Origin: Methanococcoides sp. | GTDB taxonomy: Archaea > Halobacteriota > Methanosarcinia > Methanosarcinales > Methanosarcinaceae | Reading direction: 5' to 3' | Assembly (NCBI GenBank): GCA_021108275.1 | Contig: JAIORD010000027.1 | Coordinates: 1-64,000 of the forward strand | Length of the DNA stretch: 64,000 nucleotides | In this document: one piece after another, positions 18,011 to 28,479 of the stretch | How the letters are laid out: each line of letters opens with the position of its first letter | Position numbering within the stretch: the stretch's first letter is position 1 | Notes under the pieces: generated by a model | Database searches by the model: none | What the model was told of the DNA's origin: nothing | What the model saw: only the letters and a program-made list of their open reading frames with translations | Position numbers and translations under genes: made by a program

Positions 18011-18466
18011 ATGAGATTCATAAAAATAGGAATTGTTCTGTTGTTGATGGCAGTGTTGGTGGTATCCGGATGTTCTGATTCAGGTGATACTGAAGAGGTA
18101 TCAGAGGTCGCAGATGATCTTGGTGTAGATGTTGTGAGTACATCATTTGATGATCTTGGTATTATTTATTGCGATCCTGAAGTTACTCAGGATGAGATTG
18201 CAACTCTGATCGATGAAGAATACAAAGGTAATTTTGTTCAGTGGACAGGGACCGTATTTGCTATCACTAATAATGGTAACTCATATACAGTTCAGGTTCA
18301 GCACTGTCCCAGTTCCTTTTCTGATGCAGGTGTGACCTTCAGCCAGAATCAGAATGAGGCTGTTTCACAGGTCATAAAAGGTCAGGAGATCACTTATGTT
18401 GGAAGGATAACACGCTACCAGAATAATGTTGGTCTCTGGATAGAAGAAGCTTCCCTTGTTGTTTAA
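18011..18466 (+). CDS. lipoprotein with OB-fold-like (tRNA_anti-like) domain
   Basis: A 151-residue exported lipoprotein: signal with lipobox VVSGC near residue 20, an acidic serine/glutamate-rich spacer, then a beta-rich domain with YKGNFVQWTGTVFAI, YTVQVQHCPSSF and GQEITYVGRITRY. That strand pattern resembles the tRNA_anti-like OB-fold family; the substrate is unknown. GGGAG lies nine bases before the ATG, and a TATA box (CTATAAATTTTA) is at about 17925-17936, giving a leader near 50 nt. It is followed by a strong terminator, so it is monocistronic. Confidence 0.65.
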   Translation: MRFIKIGIVLLLMAVLVVSGCSDSGDTEEVSEVADDLGVDVVSTSFDDLGIIYCDPEVTQDEIATLIDEEYKGNFVQWTGTVFAITNNGNSYTVQVQHCPSSFSDAGVTFSQNQNEAVSQVIKGQEITYVGRITRYQNNVGLWIEEASLVV

Positions 18467-18515
18467 GGGCGTAATATCAATTATTTCAAAACAGAACTCA
18501 GGAATACAATTATTT

Positions 18516-18544
18516 GATGGTGTTCTTCACCATCCCTTTTTTTT
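18516..18544. terminator. hairpin terminator between lipoprotein gene and nadM
   Basis: GATGGTG (18516-18522), loop TTCTT, CACCATC (18528-18534), then a run of eight Ts from 18537. It ends the plus-strand lipoprotein transcript just before the convergent nadM. Confidence 0.8.
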
Positions 18545-18558
18545 AAAAATATTAAATT

Positions 18559-21100
<2,542 letters not shown>

Positions 21101-21597
21101 TTAATTCCTCCAATTTAATAATGCTATTCAGGATTACGTGCATATATTAAAACCTTATTGGTTTATCCCGAATGGGCAACATTACCCCTGCTATTCTTAT
21201 ATTCTGTTTCTGATGTTCCTTTAAGATATGTGGGATTTTCTCTTTATTCCTATATGTTTCATCGCTCTCTCATACCAATGCTCTTCTGTCACTTTTGAAA
21301 TACCGATATGCATAAATATTCATCTAACCTATTTTTAAGAGTAGTAATGGATTCATCTATGGAATTCAAGGGGACTTCCCGGGGGTTATCATTCAATTAA
21401 GTGGGAATTCAGGGCTACCTGATGCATTTTTCAGGCAACTCTTAAAATATTCCTCACTGCACATTCCCGATAGCAATAGTGATCGAAGATGATGCTGTAA
21501 GCATGTGCAAATTGATGTTCTCTGGCTCTTGTCCCATATGTCCGTTGAAACGATTTACAGACAAACACCTTTTCGAAAGAATACGTTGGGTGATCGA
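21101..21597. other. intergenic region, divergent promoters of mer and the DUF2180 genes
   Basis: No convincing gene. On the minus strand the sequence opposite 21140-21153 reads as a BRE/TATA (AAGGTTTTAATATA) and fits the mer promoter. On the plus strand CCTATTTTTAAGAG near 21329 could start the DUF2180 transcript, with a leader of over 200 nt. A short hairpin, CCTGA (21418-21422) with TCAGG (21430-21434), lies in that leader. A 17-codon ORF at 21347-21400 has no supporting sign. Confidence 0.45.
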
Positions 21598-21834
21598 ATG
21601 AAATGTTATGAATGTGCAAAGAACGGAAAAGAATCGGATGTTTTAGGCATCTGCATAGTATGTGGTAGAGGGGTCTGTAAAGACCATCTAATGCGTGAAA
21701 GGATCCCTAAGTGGGATGGGGAATATGACATCAAGCTAAGCTGCATGGGCGATTCCTGTAAGCTGAAGGACATGGAGCCAATGCTCAAGATAGTGTGCAC
21801 GCCATGCCATGATGCTCTAATAGGGAACCAGTGA
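21598..21834 (+). CDS. DUF2180 cysteine-rich protein, copy 1
   Basis: A 78-residue protein with paired cysteines (CYECAKNGKES, CIVCGRGVCKDH, later CMGDSCK and CTPCHD), consistent with B-box-like zinc binding as in archaeal DUF2180. Start chosen at ATG 21598, which follows GGTGATC and begins the shared MKCY sequence; an earlier in-frame start at 21505 would add an unconserved extension. It is followed by a paralogue 10 nt later. Function unknown. Confidence 0.7.
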   Translation: MKCYECAKNGKESDVLGICIVCGRGVCKDHLMRERIPKWDGEYDIKLSCMGDSCKLKDMEPMLKIVCTPCHDALIGNQ

Positions 21835-21844
21835 GGTGGATACC

Positions 21845-22063
21845 ATGATGAAATGTTATGATTGTATGGAAGAGGACAAAGACACTGAAGCTGCAGCTGT
21901 CTGTATATTATGTGGAAAAGGACTTTGTGTGGACCATTCAAAAGAACTGCTTCTCTCGGTCTCAGCAGGGGTACCACCACATACCAAGCGTATGCACAAC
22001 GGCCTTACAAAGATTCTGTGCAAGTATTGCCTGAGCAACACCATTGTTGATGCCTTTGACTGA
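21845..22063 (+). CDS. DUF2180 cysteine-rich protein, copy 2
   Basis: A 72-residue paralogue of the preceding gene: MKCYDCMEEDKDTEAAAVC, CILCGKGLCVDHSKEL and a final CKYCL. The same CxxC...CxxC...CxxH spacing suggests a small zinc protein. GAGGTGG precedes the ATG at 21845; a GTG at 21836 is inside that site. Tandem duplication with divergence is evident. Together with copy 1 it precedes redox genes, but a link is only positional. Confidence 0.7.
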   Translation: MMKCYDCMEEDKDTEAAAVCILCGKGLCVDHSKELLLSVSAGVPPHTKRMHNGLTKILCKYCLSNTIVDAFD

Positions 22064-22114
22064 TCGCATTGATGCTTATAAATTTATAAATTATTAATTA
22101 GAGAGTGGTATAAT

Positions 22115-22449
22115 ATGAGCGAAGAAAGCAGAAAAGTAATAGATGACATTGGGGACAAGATGGGGTTCACGCCTCAGATACTTGAGACCTTACATGAACT
22201 GAGAAGTACACCCGATGCGATCATAAGATCCTGACAGACGGTGCCCTTCCAGCAAAAATGAAAATATTGATGGCACTTGCCGTTGTAGCTTCCAAGCAGT
22301 GTGAATCCTGTACGGTGGCACAGATGAAAAGTGCATTGAAGAATGGTGCGACAAAAGAGGAGATAATGGAAACTATGGAAGTTATCTCCGTAACATCCGG
22401 TGCACCTGCTGTGGCAGCATGCCGTGATGCGCTAAAACTGTTGAAATAA
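22115..22449 (+). pseudogene. AhpD/carboxymuconolactone decarboxylase-like gene, frameshifted
   Basis: The first frame starts at ATG 22115 and runs through a normal AhpD-like N-terminus ([19 protein letters not shown]) to a TGA at 22232. The conserved remainder, [20 protein letters not shown] and the active-site segment [10 protein letters not shown], is in another frame and runs to TAA 22447. The C-x-x-C redox pair and its proton-relay context are intact in the second part, so the break is short and recent, or a sequence error. An ATG at 22258 could allow a truncated 63-residue product. AhpD-like proteins are thiol peroxidase or disulfide reductase partners, in keeping with the neighbours. 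Confidence 0.7.
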
Positions 22450-22592
22450 CTCAACCATTCGGTCGAAATAAGGGCACAATGCCATATGGGTCGAATGATT
22501 CTCATCGACCCCCTTTTTTAGGGCTTGTTCCCTTGTTTATTCATTTTAAATGATCTCGCGGGGGTTCTATTATAAAGTCCATTCATTTAGGG

Positions 22593-23966
22593 TTGACCTT
22601 TTTATTGTTAGTAGCTGCGATCCTGTTTGTCACATGTAATGCCTCAGCCGTTGATCCTACAGGATTTGATGAGTTGAGCTCTGAAGATTTCGTGACCAAT
22701 TCAAAATGTGCGAATTGCCATGCTATATTGCATAGTCAGCATGATGATAGTATGCATGCGTATGCTTATACCGATCCTCTATATCAGAAAGAGGTCCTGC
22801 TTGCAAGTGAAGATACCAATGGTCAGACCGATGAATTCTGTTCACGCTGCCACACCCCCATCGGTGTCGTCAGTGGTGAAGTACCTCCCATCGATGGCTC
22901 TATGATAAGTGATGTGGCCGCGGAAGGTGTTCAATGTGATTTCTGTCACACAGTATCCGAAAGTGCAGGTATTGGTGACGGTGGATTCGTTTCAAGTCCT
23001 GGTGATGTTAAATGGGGCCCACGTGATGATGCACCTTCGGCATTCCATGAGTCCGAGTTCAATGGCCTTTATATGGAAGCTGAATATTGCGGTATGTGCC
23101 ATAATGTGAACAGTCCTTTCAATGGCCTGCCTCTTGATGATACTTACACTTCCTGGTCCGAGAGCTCTTATGCAGAAGAAGATGTGGTATGCCAGGATTG
23201 CCACATGAGTCCGGGAATTACATATTTTGAAGCAGCTCCGGGAAGATCCGCTTCCAGTTCTCCTAAGAGGGACCATATTCCTGTACATGAGATCGTTGGT
23301 GGGAATTACTTTATGCTTGATCTCCTATCTGATGGAAAAGCCGGTGATGCTGCTGTGGAAAGGCTACAAAAAGCTGCAACCCTTAAAGTGGACGCACCAG
23401 AAGATGCAAGTTCCGGTGAAGACGTTTCGATCAAAGTCTCTGTTACCAATTCCGGTGCCGGTCATAAACTGCCTACAGGGATCTCTGAAATAAGGCAGAT
23501 GTGGGTATCTGTCTCAATAACTGACGCCGATGGAGTACTATTATACAGTTCCGGAACGCTTGATGGTGAAGGCAATGTCGAAGATGGCACTATCTATCAT
23601 ACGGTCCTTTCCGATGCTGATGGGGATGTGACAACTAAACTATGGCAAGCTGAGGCTATCGTTTCCGATAATCGGATCCTTCCGGGTGATACGGCTGTCG
23701 AATCCCATTCGTTCGTTATGCCGGATGATGCTGTTGACCCCATTCTCGTTGAAGCAAAACTATTATACCGCTCCGCACCTCAGAGTATTGTTGATGAACT
23801 ATTCGGGAAGGGTACTTATGAAGTTCCTGTGATCGATATGGCAGAAGCCTATGGTTCTATCAATGGGGAGGCTGAAGTGCCTTCAGGGTCAACACCGGGA
23901 TTTGGTGCAATATTGCTTATATTTTCACTGATCGCAGCTGGCTGTGTTGGCAGGATCCTAAAATGA
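22593..23966 (+). CDS. pentaheme c-type cytochrome with PGF-CTERM-like anchor
   Basis: Exported multiheme cytochrome of about 457 residues. Five CxxCH heme motifs are visible: CANCH, CSRCH, CDFCH, CGMCH and CQDCH, all in the first half, followed by a beta-rich domain and a serine/proline linker. The end, TPGFGAILLIFSLIAAG, with a basic tail, resembles the archaeal PGF-CTERM surface-anchoring signal. It likely moves electrons at the outer face of the membrane, as proposed for the heptaheme MmcA of Methanosarcina acetivorans. The start is doubtful: TTG at 22593 gives a signal peptide without a basic N-terminus; in-frame codons upstream (ATT/ATA-AAG) would supply one. Heads an apparent operon with two flavoproteins. 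Confidence 0.85.
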   Translation: MTFLLLVAAILFVTCNASAVDPTGFDELSSEDFVTNSKCANCHAILHSQHDDSMHAYAYTDPLYQKEVLLASEDTNGQTDEFCSRCHTPIGVVSGEVPPIDGSMISDVAAEGVQCDFCHTVSESAGIGDGGFVSSPGDVKWGPRDDAPSAFHESEFNGLYMEAEYCGMCHNVNSPFNGLPLDDTYTSWSESSYAEEDVVCQDCHMSPGITYFEAAPGRSASSSPKRDHIPVHEIVGGNYFMLDLLSDGKAGDAAVERLQKAATLKVDAPEDASSGEDVSIKVSVTNSGAGHKLPTGISEIRQMWVSVSITDADGVLLYSSGTLDGEGNVEDGTIYHTVLSDADGDVTTKLWQAEAIVSDNRILPGDTAVESHSFVMPDDAVDPILVEAKLLYRSAPQSIVDELFGKGTYEVPVIDMAEAYGSINGEAEVPSGSTPGFGAILLIFSLIAAGCVGRILK

Positions 23967-23981
23967 TATTGGAGAAATGAT

Positions 23982-24611
23982 ATGTCTGATAATGCGATAA
24001 AGCTGCTTGGGATCTCGGGCAGCCCTCGAAAAAAAGCCACTGATCGAATGGTCAGGGAGGCTTTGAGGTATGCTGAGGAGAAATATGATGTGGAGGTCGA
24101 ATATTTCTCTGCCAAAGGTAAGGATCTGAAATTCTGTATCCACTGTGACCATTGCGTAAGGACAAAACAGGGATGTATCCACAAGGACGATATTGTGGAA
24201 CTTTATGATAAAATGGAGTGGGCAGATGCCTGGATCATAGGCACTCCTGTCTATCAGGGTACTGTTAGTGGACAGACCAAGACCATAATGGATAGGTGTC
24301 GTGCAGTCGTTGCCCGCGACCCTAAGGTCTTTATGAACAAGGTGGGCGCTGGACTGGCCGATGGCGGCGACCGTGTGGGCGGGCAGGAACCGGCTTTGCA
24401 GGTCATACATAATTTCTATATCATCAGCGAAATGATCCCTGTGTCCGGTGGCTCCTTCGGTTCTAATCTCGGAGGTACGTTCTGGTCACAGGATAAAGGT
24501 GCAGAGGGCATTGAAGTGGATGATGAAGGATTAAGAGGTATGCGAAAGACGGTTCGAAGACTTATTCAGACGGCTCAAATGTTAAAAAAAGTACCATCGG
24601 AGGATATTTAA
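23982..24611 (+). CDS. iron-sulfur flavoprotein (Isf-like, FMN and 4Fe-4S)
   Basis: A 209-residue flavodoxin-fold protein of the NADPH-dependent FMN reductase/Isf family. It has the FMN phosphate loop GISGSPRKKATDRMV, the compact cysteine motif CIHCDHCVRTKQGC near residue 47 that holds a 4Fe-4S cluster in Isf, and the GTPVYQGTVSGQTKTIMDR segment. Isf of Methanosarcina accepts electrons from ferredoxin and can reduce oxygen and peroxide. It lies between the multiheme cytochrome and a flavin reductase with 15-nt and zero gaps, implying one electron-transfer module. Confidence 0.85.
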   Translation: MSDNAIKLLGISGSPRKKATDRMVREALRYAEEKYDVEVEYFSAKGKDLKFCIHCDHCVRTKQGCIHKDDIVELYDKMEWADAWIIGTPVYQGTVSGQTKTIMDRCRAVVARDPKVFMNKVGAGLADGGDRVGGQEPALQVIHNFYIISEMIPVSGGSFGSNLGGTFWSQDKGAEGIEVDDEGLRGMRKTVRRLIQTAQMLKKVPSEDI

Positions 24612-25310
24612 GTGGAATTCGAAGCTCCTATCACTGAAATTATAGAACAGACGCACGATGTGAAAAGTTTCCGTTTCAAAAGACCTGAAGATTTTGAATA
24701 CAAGGCCGGACAGTATTTGTTTGTTAGTATTCCCGTAAATGGTGAAATGCAGCGTAAGCCCTTCACAATATCCAGCAGTCCTACTGAAAAAGGTTATCTT
24801 GAGTTCACTAAAAAACTTACTGGCCATGAATACTCTGATGCACTTGATGCAATGGCTCCCGGTGATGTTCTTATTGTCAACGGACCCAATGGCAGGTTCA
24901 CTTTTGAAGGGGAATCTGAAAAGATCGCCCTCATAAGCGGTGGTATTGGAATCACTCCTATGATCAGTATGTGCAGGTATTGCAGCGATAGCAAGACTGG
25001 TACGGATATCGTGTTCCTTGATAGTAATAAGGTAGAAGATGATATTGCGTTCAGGGATGAGATGGATGAAATGGCTAGTAAACATCCTAATCTGAAGGTC
25101 GTACATACGCTGACACGTGCTGATACTGATTGGCTGGGTTGTACTGGGTGTATATGTGAACCAATTATATTGGACTATATTTCTGATATCATGGAACGTA
25201 CTGTCTATGTCTGTGGCCCTCCTCCAATGATGAAGTCCGTTGAAGAACTCCTTCTCAATATGGGAATTCCTAAGGAACAGATCAAGAAAGAGGCACTTTT
25301 TGGATTCTAA
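24612..25310 (+). CDS. ferredoxin-NADP reductase-like flavoprotein
   Basis: A 232-residue FNR-family protein with an N-terminal FAD domain (signature QRKPFTISSSP, the R-x-x-[ST] flavin motif, near residue 40) and a C-terminal NAD(P)-binding domain (ALISGGIGITPMISM near 98, VYVCGPPPMMKSVEE near 200). No ferredoxin domain is fused. A CTGC motif near 178 might hold a metal or disulfide. The GTG start directly follows the upstream stop (TAAGTG). It could pass electrons from NAD(P)H or ferredoxin to the Isf-like protein or toward the cytochrome; direction is unknown. Confidence 0.85.
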   Translation: MEFEAPITEIIEQTHDVKSFRFKRPEDFEYKAGQYLFVSIPVNGEMQRKPFTISSSPTEKGYLEFTKKLTGHEYSDALDAMAPGDVLIVNGPNGRFTFEGESEKIALISGGIGITPMISMCRYCSDSKTGTDIVFLDSNKVEDDIAFRDEMDEMASKHPNLKVVHTLTRADTDWLGCTGCICEPIILDYISDIMERTVYVCGPPPMMKSVEELLLNMGIPKEQIKKEALFGF

Positions 25311-25361
25311 GCAGTATTTATTAATGATGTTTTTCGAAATGTAACAAAACGAGGTATGTTA

Positions 25362-25937
25362 ATGAGTTGTATCAAAGGAACTGAAACTGAAAAGAATCTA
25401 TTGAAAGCCTTTGCAGGCGAATCACAGGCAAGGAATCGGTATACGTACTTTGCTTCTGTTGCCAGAAAAGCAGGTTATCATCAGATCTCTGCTATCTTTG
25501 CTGAGACTGCAGATAATGAGAAGGAACATGCAGAGAGGCTTTTCAAGTTCCTCGAGGGTGGGGACGTTGAGGTCACAGCTTCTTTTCCTGCAGGCATGAT
25601 CTCAAGTACAAGGGATAACCTTGAAGCTGCGGCTGCTGGTGAGAATTACGAATATACTACTATGTATCCGGAATTTGCTGATGTCGCTGAAAGTGAAGGT
25701 TTCCTGGAGATCGCTTCTGTGTTCAGGCATATCGCTGTTGCAGAAAAAGGGCATGAAGAACGTTATCTAAAACTTGCTGCCAATCTGGATCACGAGATGG
25801 TATTCAGAAAGGATGGTACTGTTGTATGGAGATGTCGTAACTGTGGTTATATTCATGAAGGTCCTGCAGCTCCTGATAAATGTCCTGCATGTGATCACCC
25901 AATGGGATATTTCGAGGTTAAGGCAGAAAACTACTGA
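25362..25937 (+). CDS. rbr: rubrerythrin
   Basis: Full-length rubrerythrin, about 191 residues: an N-terminal diiron four-helix bundle ([19 protein letters not shown], then [13 protein letters not shown] and the second [14 protein letters not shown] half) and a C-terminal rubredoxin-like domain ([22 protein letters not shown]). It reduces hydrogen peroxide. Two ATGs are six bases apart; GAGGT directly abuts the first, so ATG 25362 is preferred. The next gene, an AfpA-like flavoprotein, overlaps or follows closely and may be its electron donor system. Confidence 0.93.
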   Translation: MSCIKGTETEKNLLKAFAGESQARNRYTYFASVARKAGYHQISAIFAETADNEKEHAERLFKFLEGGDVEVTASFPAGMISSTRDNLEAAAAGENYEYTTMYPEFADVAESEGFLEIASVFRHIAVAEKGHEERYLKLAANLDHEMVFRKDGTVVWRCRNCGYIHEGPAAPDKCPACDHPMGYFEVKAENY

Positions 25938-25951
25938 TGGGGGTTTATGAT

Positions 25952-26494
25952 ATGAAACGTATTGCATGGGGTATTACAGGGTCCGGTGACCAGATCGTTG
26001 AGACGTATCAGGTCATGAAGGACATTCAGGAGCGTACTGATCTTGAGTTCATGGTCTTCCTTTCAAAGGAGGGGGAGACCGTTATGAAATGGTATCGTAT
26101 TTGGGATGATATTCAGAGGGATTTCCCTAATTTCAAGACCGGTGTGGGTCCGAACTCGCCTTTCATTGCAGGCCCTCTTCAGGTGGGTCATTACGATGCT
26201 TTGATAATTTCACCTGCAACTGCTAACAGTGTGGCTAAGATCGTTCACGGAATCGCCGATACGCTTGTTACGAATGTAGTTGCACAGACCGCAAAAGGTG
26301 ATACGCCTATCTATATTCTTGCAGTTGATCAGAAACGTGGAACTGTGGATACTTATGCACCTAGTGGAAAGAAGATGACGTTGAAGATGCGTGAAATCGA
26401 TATTTCCAATTCTGAGAAACTTGCACAGATGGAAAATATAACGCTCATCGAAAAGCCGGAAGATCTTTACAAGATCCTCGGCGTGGAAAAATAA
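25952..26494 (+). CDS. archaeoflavoprotein AfpA-like / dihydromethanopterin reductase-like flavoprotein
   Basis: A 180-residue flavoprotein of the phosphopantothenoylcysteine decarboxylase-like fold: MKRIAWGITGSGDQIVETY, SKEGETVMKWY and the FMN-site ALIISPATANSVAKIVHGIADTL. Close families are AfpA, a ferredoxin-dependent FMN protein of Archaeoglobus and methanogens, and DmrB, which reduces dihydromethanopterin. Context with rubrerythrin favours AfpA; sequence alone does not settle it. GGGGGTT precedes ATG 25952; the upstream ATG 25937 overlaps the rubrerythrin stop. Confidence 0.75.
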   Translation: MKRIAWGITGSGDQIVETYQVMKDIQERTDLEFMVFLSKEGETVMKWYRIWDDIQRDFPNFKTGVGPNSPFIAGPLQVGHYDALIISPATANSVAKIVHGIADTLVTNVVAQTAKGDTPIYILAVDQKRGTVDTYAPSGKKMTLKMREIDISNSEKLAQMENITLIEKPEDLYKILGVEK

Positions 26495-26496
26495 GT

Positions 26497-26529
26497 GATG
26501 GTTTCCGGCTAGTTCCGGAAATACCCATC
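26497..26529. terminator. stem-loop between the flavoprotein and ino1 genes
   Basis: A two-part stem: GATGG/CCATC outside and TTTCCGG/CCGGAAA inside with a four-base loop AGTT region. It sits between convergent genes and is followed by a T-rich stretch, so it probably ends the plus-strand redox transcript. Confidence 0.65.
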
Positions 26530-26593
26530 ATTTAATTACTTTATTTCTGAAAATGTTCTGTATTTTCTGCTGAGGTATCGATCTTAAAATAGC

Positions 26594-27697
26594 TCAGTTA
26601 TCTCTTTTGCCTTCTATGAACTCATTTGTCATGAGGTGTGCCACATCGTCAGTGAACTGCTGAGGTGGGTGTTTCATGAAGTATGAGGATGGTGAATAGA
26701 GTATTCCGCCTACTCCTCTGACCAGTGCAAGTTTACAGCAGCGTATGGCATCAATGACAACTCCTGCGGAGTTTGGTGAATCTTCGACCGAAAGACGAAG
26801 TTCGATGTTCATTGGTACGTCTCCGAAGAGCTTTCCTTCCATTCTCAGGAAACATAGCTTGTTGTCCTGCTGCCATGGGACGTAATCGCTTGGTCCGACA
26901 TGAATGTTGTGATCATCGAGCCTTTCTGAAAGCACTGACTGGACAGCTTCTGTCTTTGAGGTCTTCTTTGAAGAAAGCCTGTCGCGGTTGAGCATGTTGA
27001 GGAAATCAGTGTTACCGCCGGTGTTGAGCTGGTATGTCCTCTCCAGTTTAACTCCCCTTTTATTGAAAAGGTCTGCAAGTGTACGGTGTGTTATGGTTGC
27101 ACCAAGCTGTGCTTTGATATCATCACCAATTATTGGAATTCCCTTGTCTGCGAACTTTTGTCCCCATTCCGGGTTGCTCGCAATGAATACTGGCATGTTG
27201 TTGACAAATCCGACATTTGCATCGAGTGCGCATTGTGCGTAGAACTTTGTTCCTTCTTCAGACCCTACTGGGAGGAAGTTCAAAAGTACCTCAGCACCGG
27301 AGTCCTTTAGAATGGATATGACATCTTCTTCTGTAGATTCGGGTTCTGTTGCTGGAATGAACCTGTACTGGTCCTCGTAGTTCACCATGTGTTCGGACAC
27401 GCCGTCCTTGATATTTCCCATTGTGACCTTTACTCCGGTCTTTGGTATATCTGGGCAGAATACGGTCGTACAGTTCGGATGTGCAAAAATGGCTTCTGAT
27501 ATGTCCTTTCCGACCTTTCTCTCATCAATGTCAAATGCTGCGACTACTTCAATGTCAAAAGGTCTGTACCCACCTATCTCCCAATGCATAAGTCCTATCG
27601 CATCTTTTTCCTCTTTGTCTTTATAGTACTCAAGGCCCTGGATCAGTGAACTGGCACAGTTGCCAAGTCCTGCGATTGCGATTTTTATCTTGTCCAT
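26594..27697 (-). CDS. ino1: myo-inositol-1-phosphate synthase
   Basis: Inositol-3-phosphate synthase family, 367 residues. It turns glucose 6-phosphate into inositol phosphate using NAD+, for archaetidylinositol lipids. N-terminal Rossmann motif IAGLGNCASSLIQGLEYY, VAAFDIDERKVGKD, the central VGFVNNMPVFIAS and the catalytic region GDDIKAQLGATITHR near residue 205 followed by NTGGNTDFLN. GAGGAAG lies before the ATG. It is divergent from the ferritin-like gene and unrelated in function to its redox neighbours. Confidence 0.92.
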   Translation of the reverse strand: MDKIKIAIAGLGNCASSLIQGLEYYKDKEEKDAIGLMHWEIGGYRPFDIEVVAAFDIDERKVGKDISEAIFAHPNCTTVFCPDIPKTGVKVTMGNIKDGVSEHMVNYEDQYRFIPATEPESTEEDVISILKDSGAEVLLNFLPVGSEEGTKFYAQCALDANVGFVNNMPVFIASNPEWGQKFADKGIPIIGDDIKAQLGATITHRTLADLFNKRGVKLERTYQLNTGGNTDFLNMLNRDRLSSKKTSKTEAVQSVLSERLDDHNIHVGPSDYVPWQQDNKLCFLRMEGKLFGDVPMNIELRLSVEDSPNSAGVVIDAIRCCKLALVRGVGGILYSPSSYFMKHPPQQFTDDVAHLMTNEFIEGKRDN

Positions 27698-27972
27698 AAC
27701 ACTTCCTCTTAACTAAAGTGAACGATTGACTATGTATATTGTATAATCGTTATGCAATGTCCTAATGTTTACCGATAAATAAAAAGGTTTCTAATATAAT
27801 AATTATTAGGATAGGGTATGCTCTTAGGTGGTTGCTTGTTTTAGAAAGGTTTTTAAGTTGTGACAGCTGTTTATTTTTTAGGGTATCTTGCTTCTATATT
27901 GATAGCGAAATCAATTAAGATGTAGCTATTGCGTTTGTTTGTGACTAAGACGAAATAAATGGAGATGATATT
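27698..27972. promoter_or_regulatory. divergent promoter region of ino1 and the ferritin-like gene
   Basis: About 275 nt without a gene. A plus-strand BRE/TATA (GAAAGGTTTTTAAG) lies at about 27844-27857 and would give the ferritin-like/fprA transcript a leader near 100 nt. A/T-rich sequence at about 27780-27810 may contain the ino1 promoter. No other structure stands out. Confidence 0.5.
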
Positions 27973-28461
27973 ATTTCAGACAAATTGAATGAATCCTATA
28001 ACTTGGGGAGTATAGATTCTATTGAAGATGCGGTAAAACTTGGAATCTCTTTTGAGGACCAAGGTAGGGATTTTTACCTTGAGTTTGCAGAAAAGACCTC
28101 TGATCCGGCTTCAAAGGATATCTTCCTTTATCTTGCCGAAGAGGAAAAGAAGCATGCTCAATATCTGCTCAATTATCTTGAGGGGAATGAACTTCTGTTA
28201 AAGGAAGAGTCTGAAGTTCCTGATTTTAAGGGTGCTTTCTCTTCAGAGTTCACGGGAGATGATCTTGGTGAAGTGGGTGTCCTGCTTGCAGCTATGAGGC
28301 TTGAAAGAAAAACTGAGGACCTTTACAAAATGCTTTCTCAGAGGTCCGACAATTCTGAACAGGAGAAGTTTTTCGAGGAGCTTGCTGCGGTCGAAAGGGG
28401 TCATTACGATCTTATAGATGGATTTCTAGAAGTATCCACAGGGTTCAGGATGCAGACCTGA
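27973..28461 (+). CDS. ferritin-like diiron protein (rubrerythrin without rubredoxin domain)
   Basis: About 162 residues: two EExxH-type halves (GISFEDQGRDFYLEFAEK with EEEKKHAQYL, and AMRLERKTEDLY with ERGHYDLIDGF) form a diiron four-helix bundle; the rubredoxin domain is absent. A peroxide- or iron-related role is likely. The only standard start is TTG at 27985, about 20 nt from the Shine-Dalgarno GGAG (27961-27964). An in-frame AUU at 27973 is 8 nt from it and would give the N-terminus M-S-D-K-L-N-E-S. I mark the start there but it needs proof. Confidence 0.75.
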   Translation: MSDKLNESYNLGSIDSIEDAVKLGISFEDQGRDFYLEFAEKTSDPASKDIFLYLAEEEKKHAQYLLNYLEGNELLLKEESEVPDFKGAFSSEFTGDDLGEVGVLLAAMRLERKTEDLYKMLSQRSDNSEQEKFFEELAAVERGHYDLIDGFLEVSTGFRMQT

Positions 28462-28479
28462 GTTGACGGGGTAACTGAT

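Noticed and set aside
21347-21400. 17-codon ORF near a TATA in the mer/DUF2180 gap
   Set aside because: TATA-to-ATG distance is too short for a leaderless start, there is no ribosome site, and no closing structure as at 49.2 kb.
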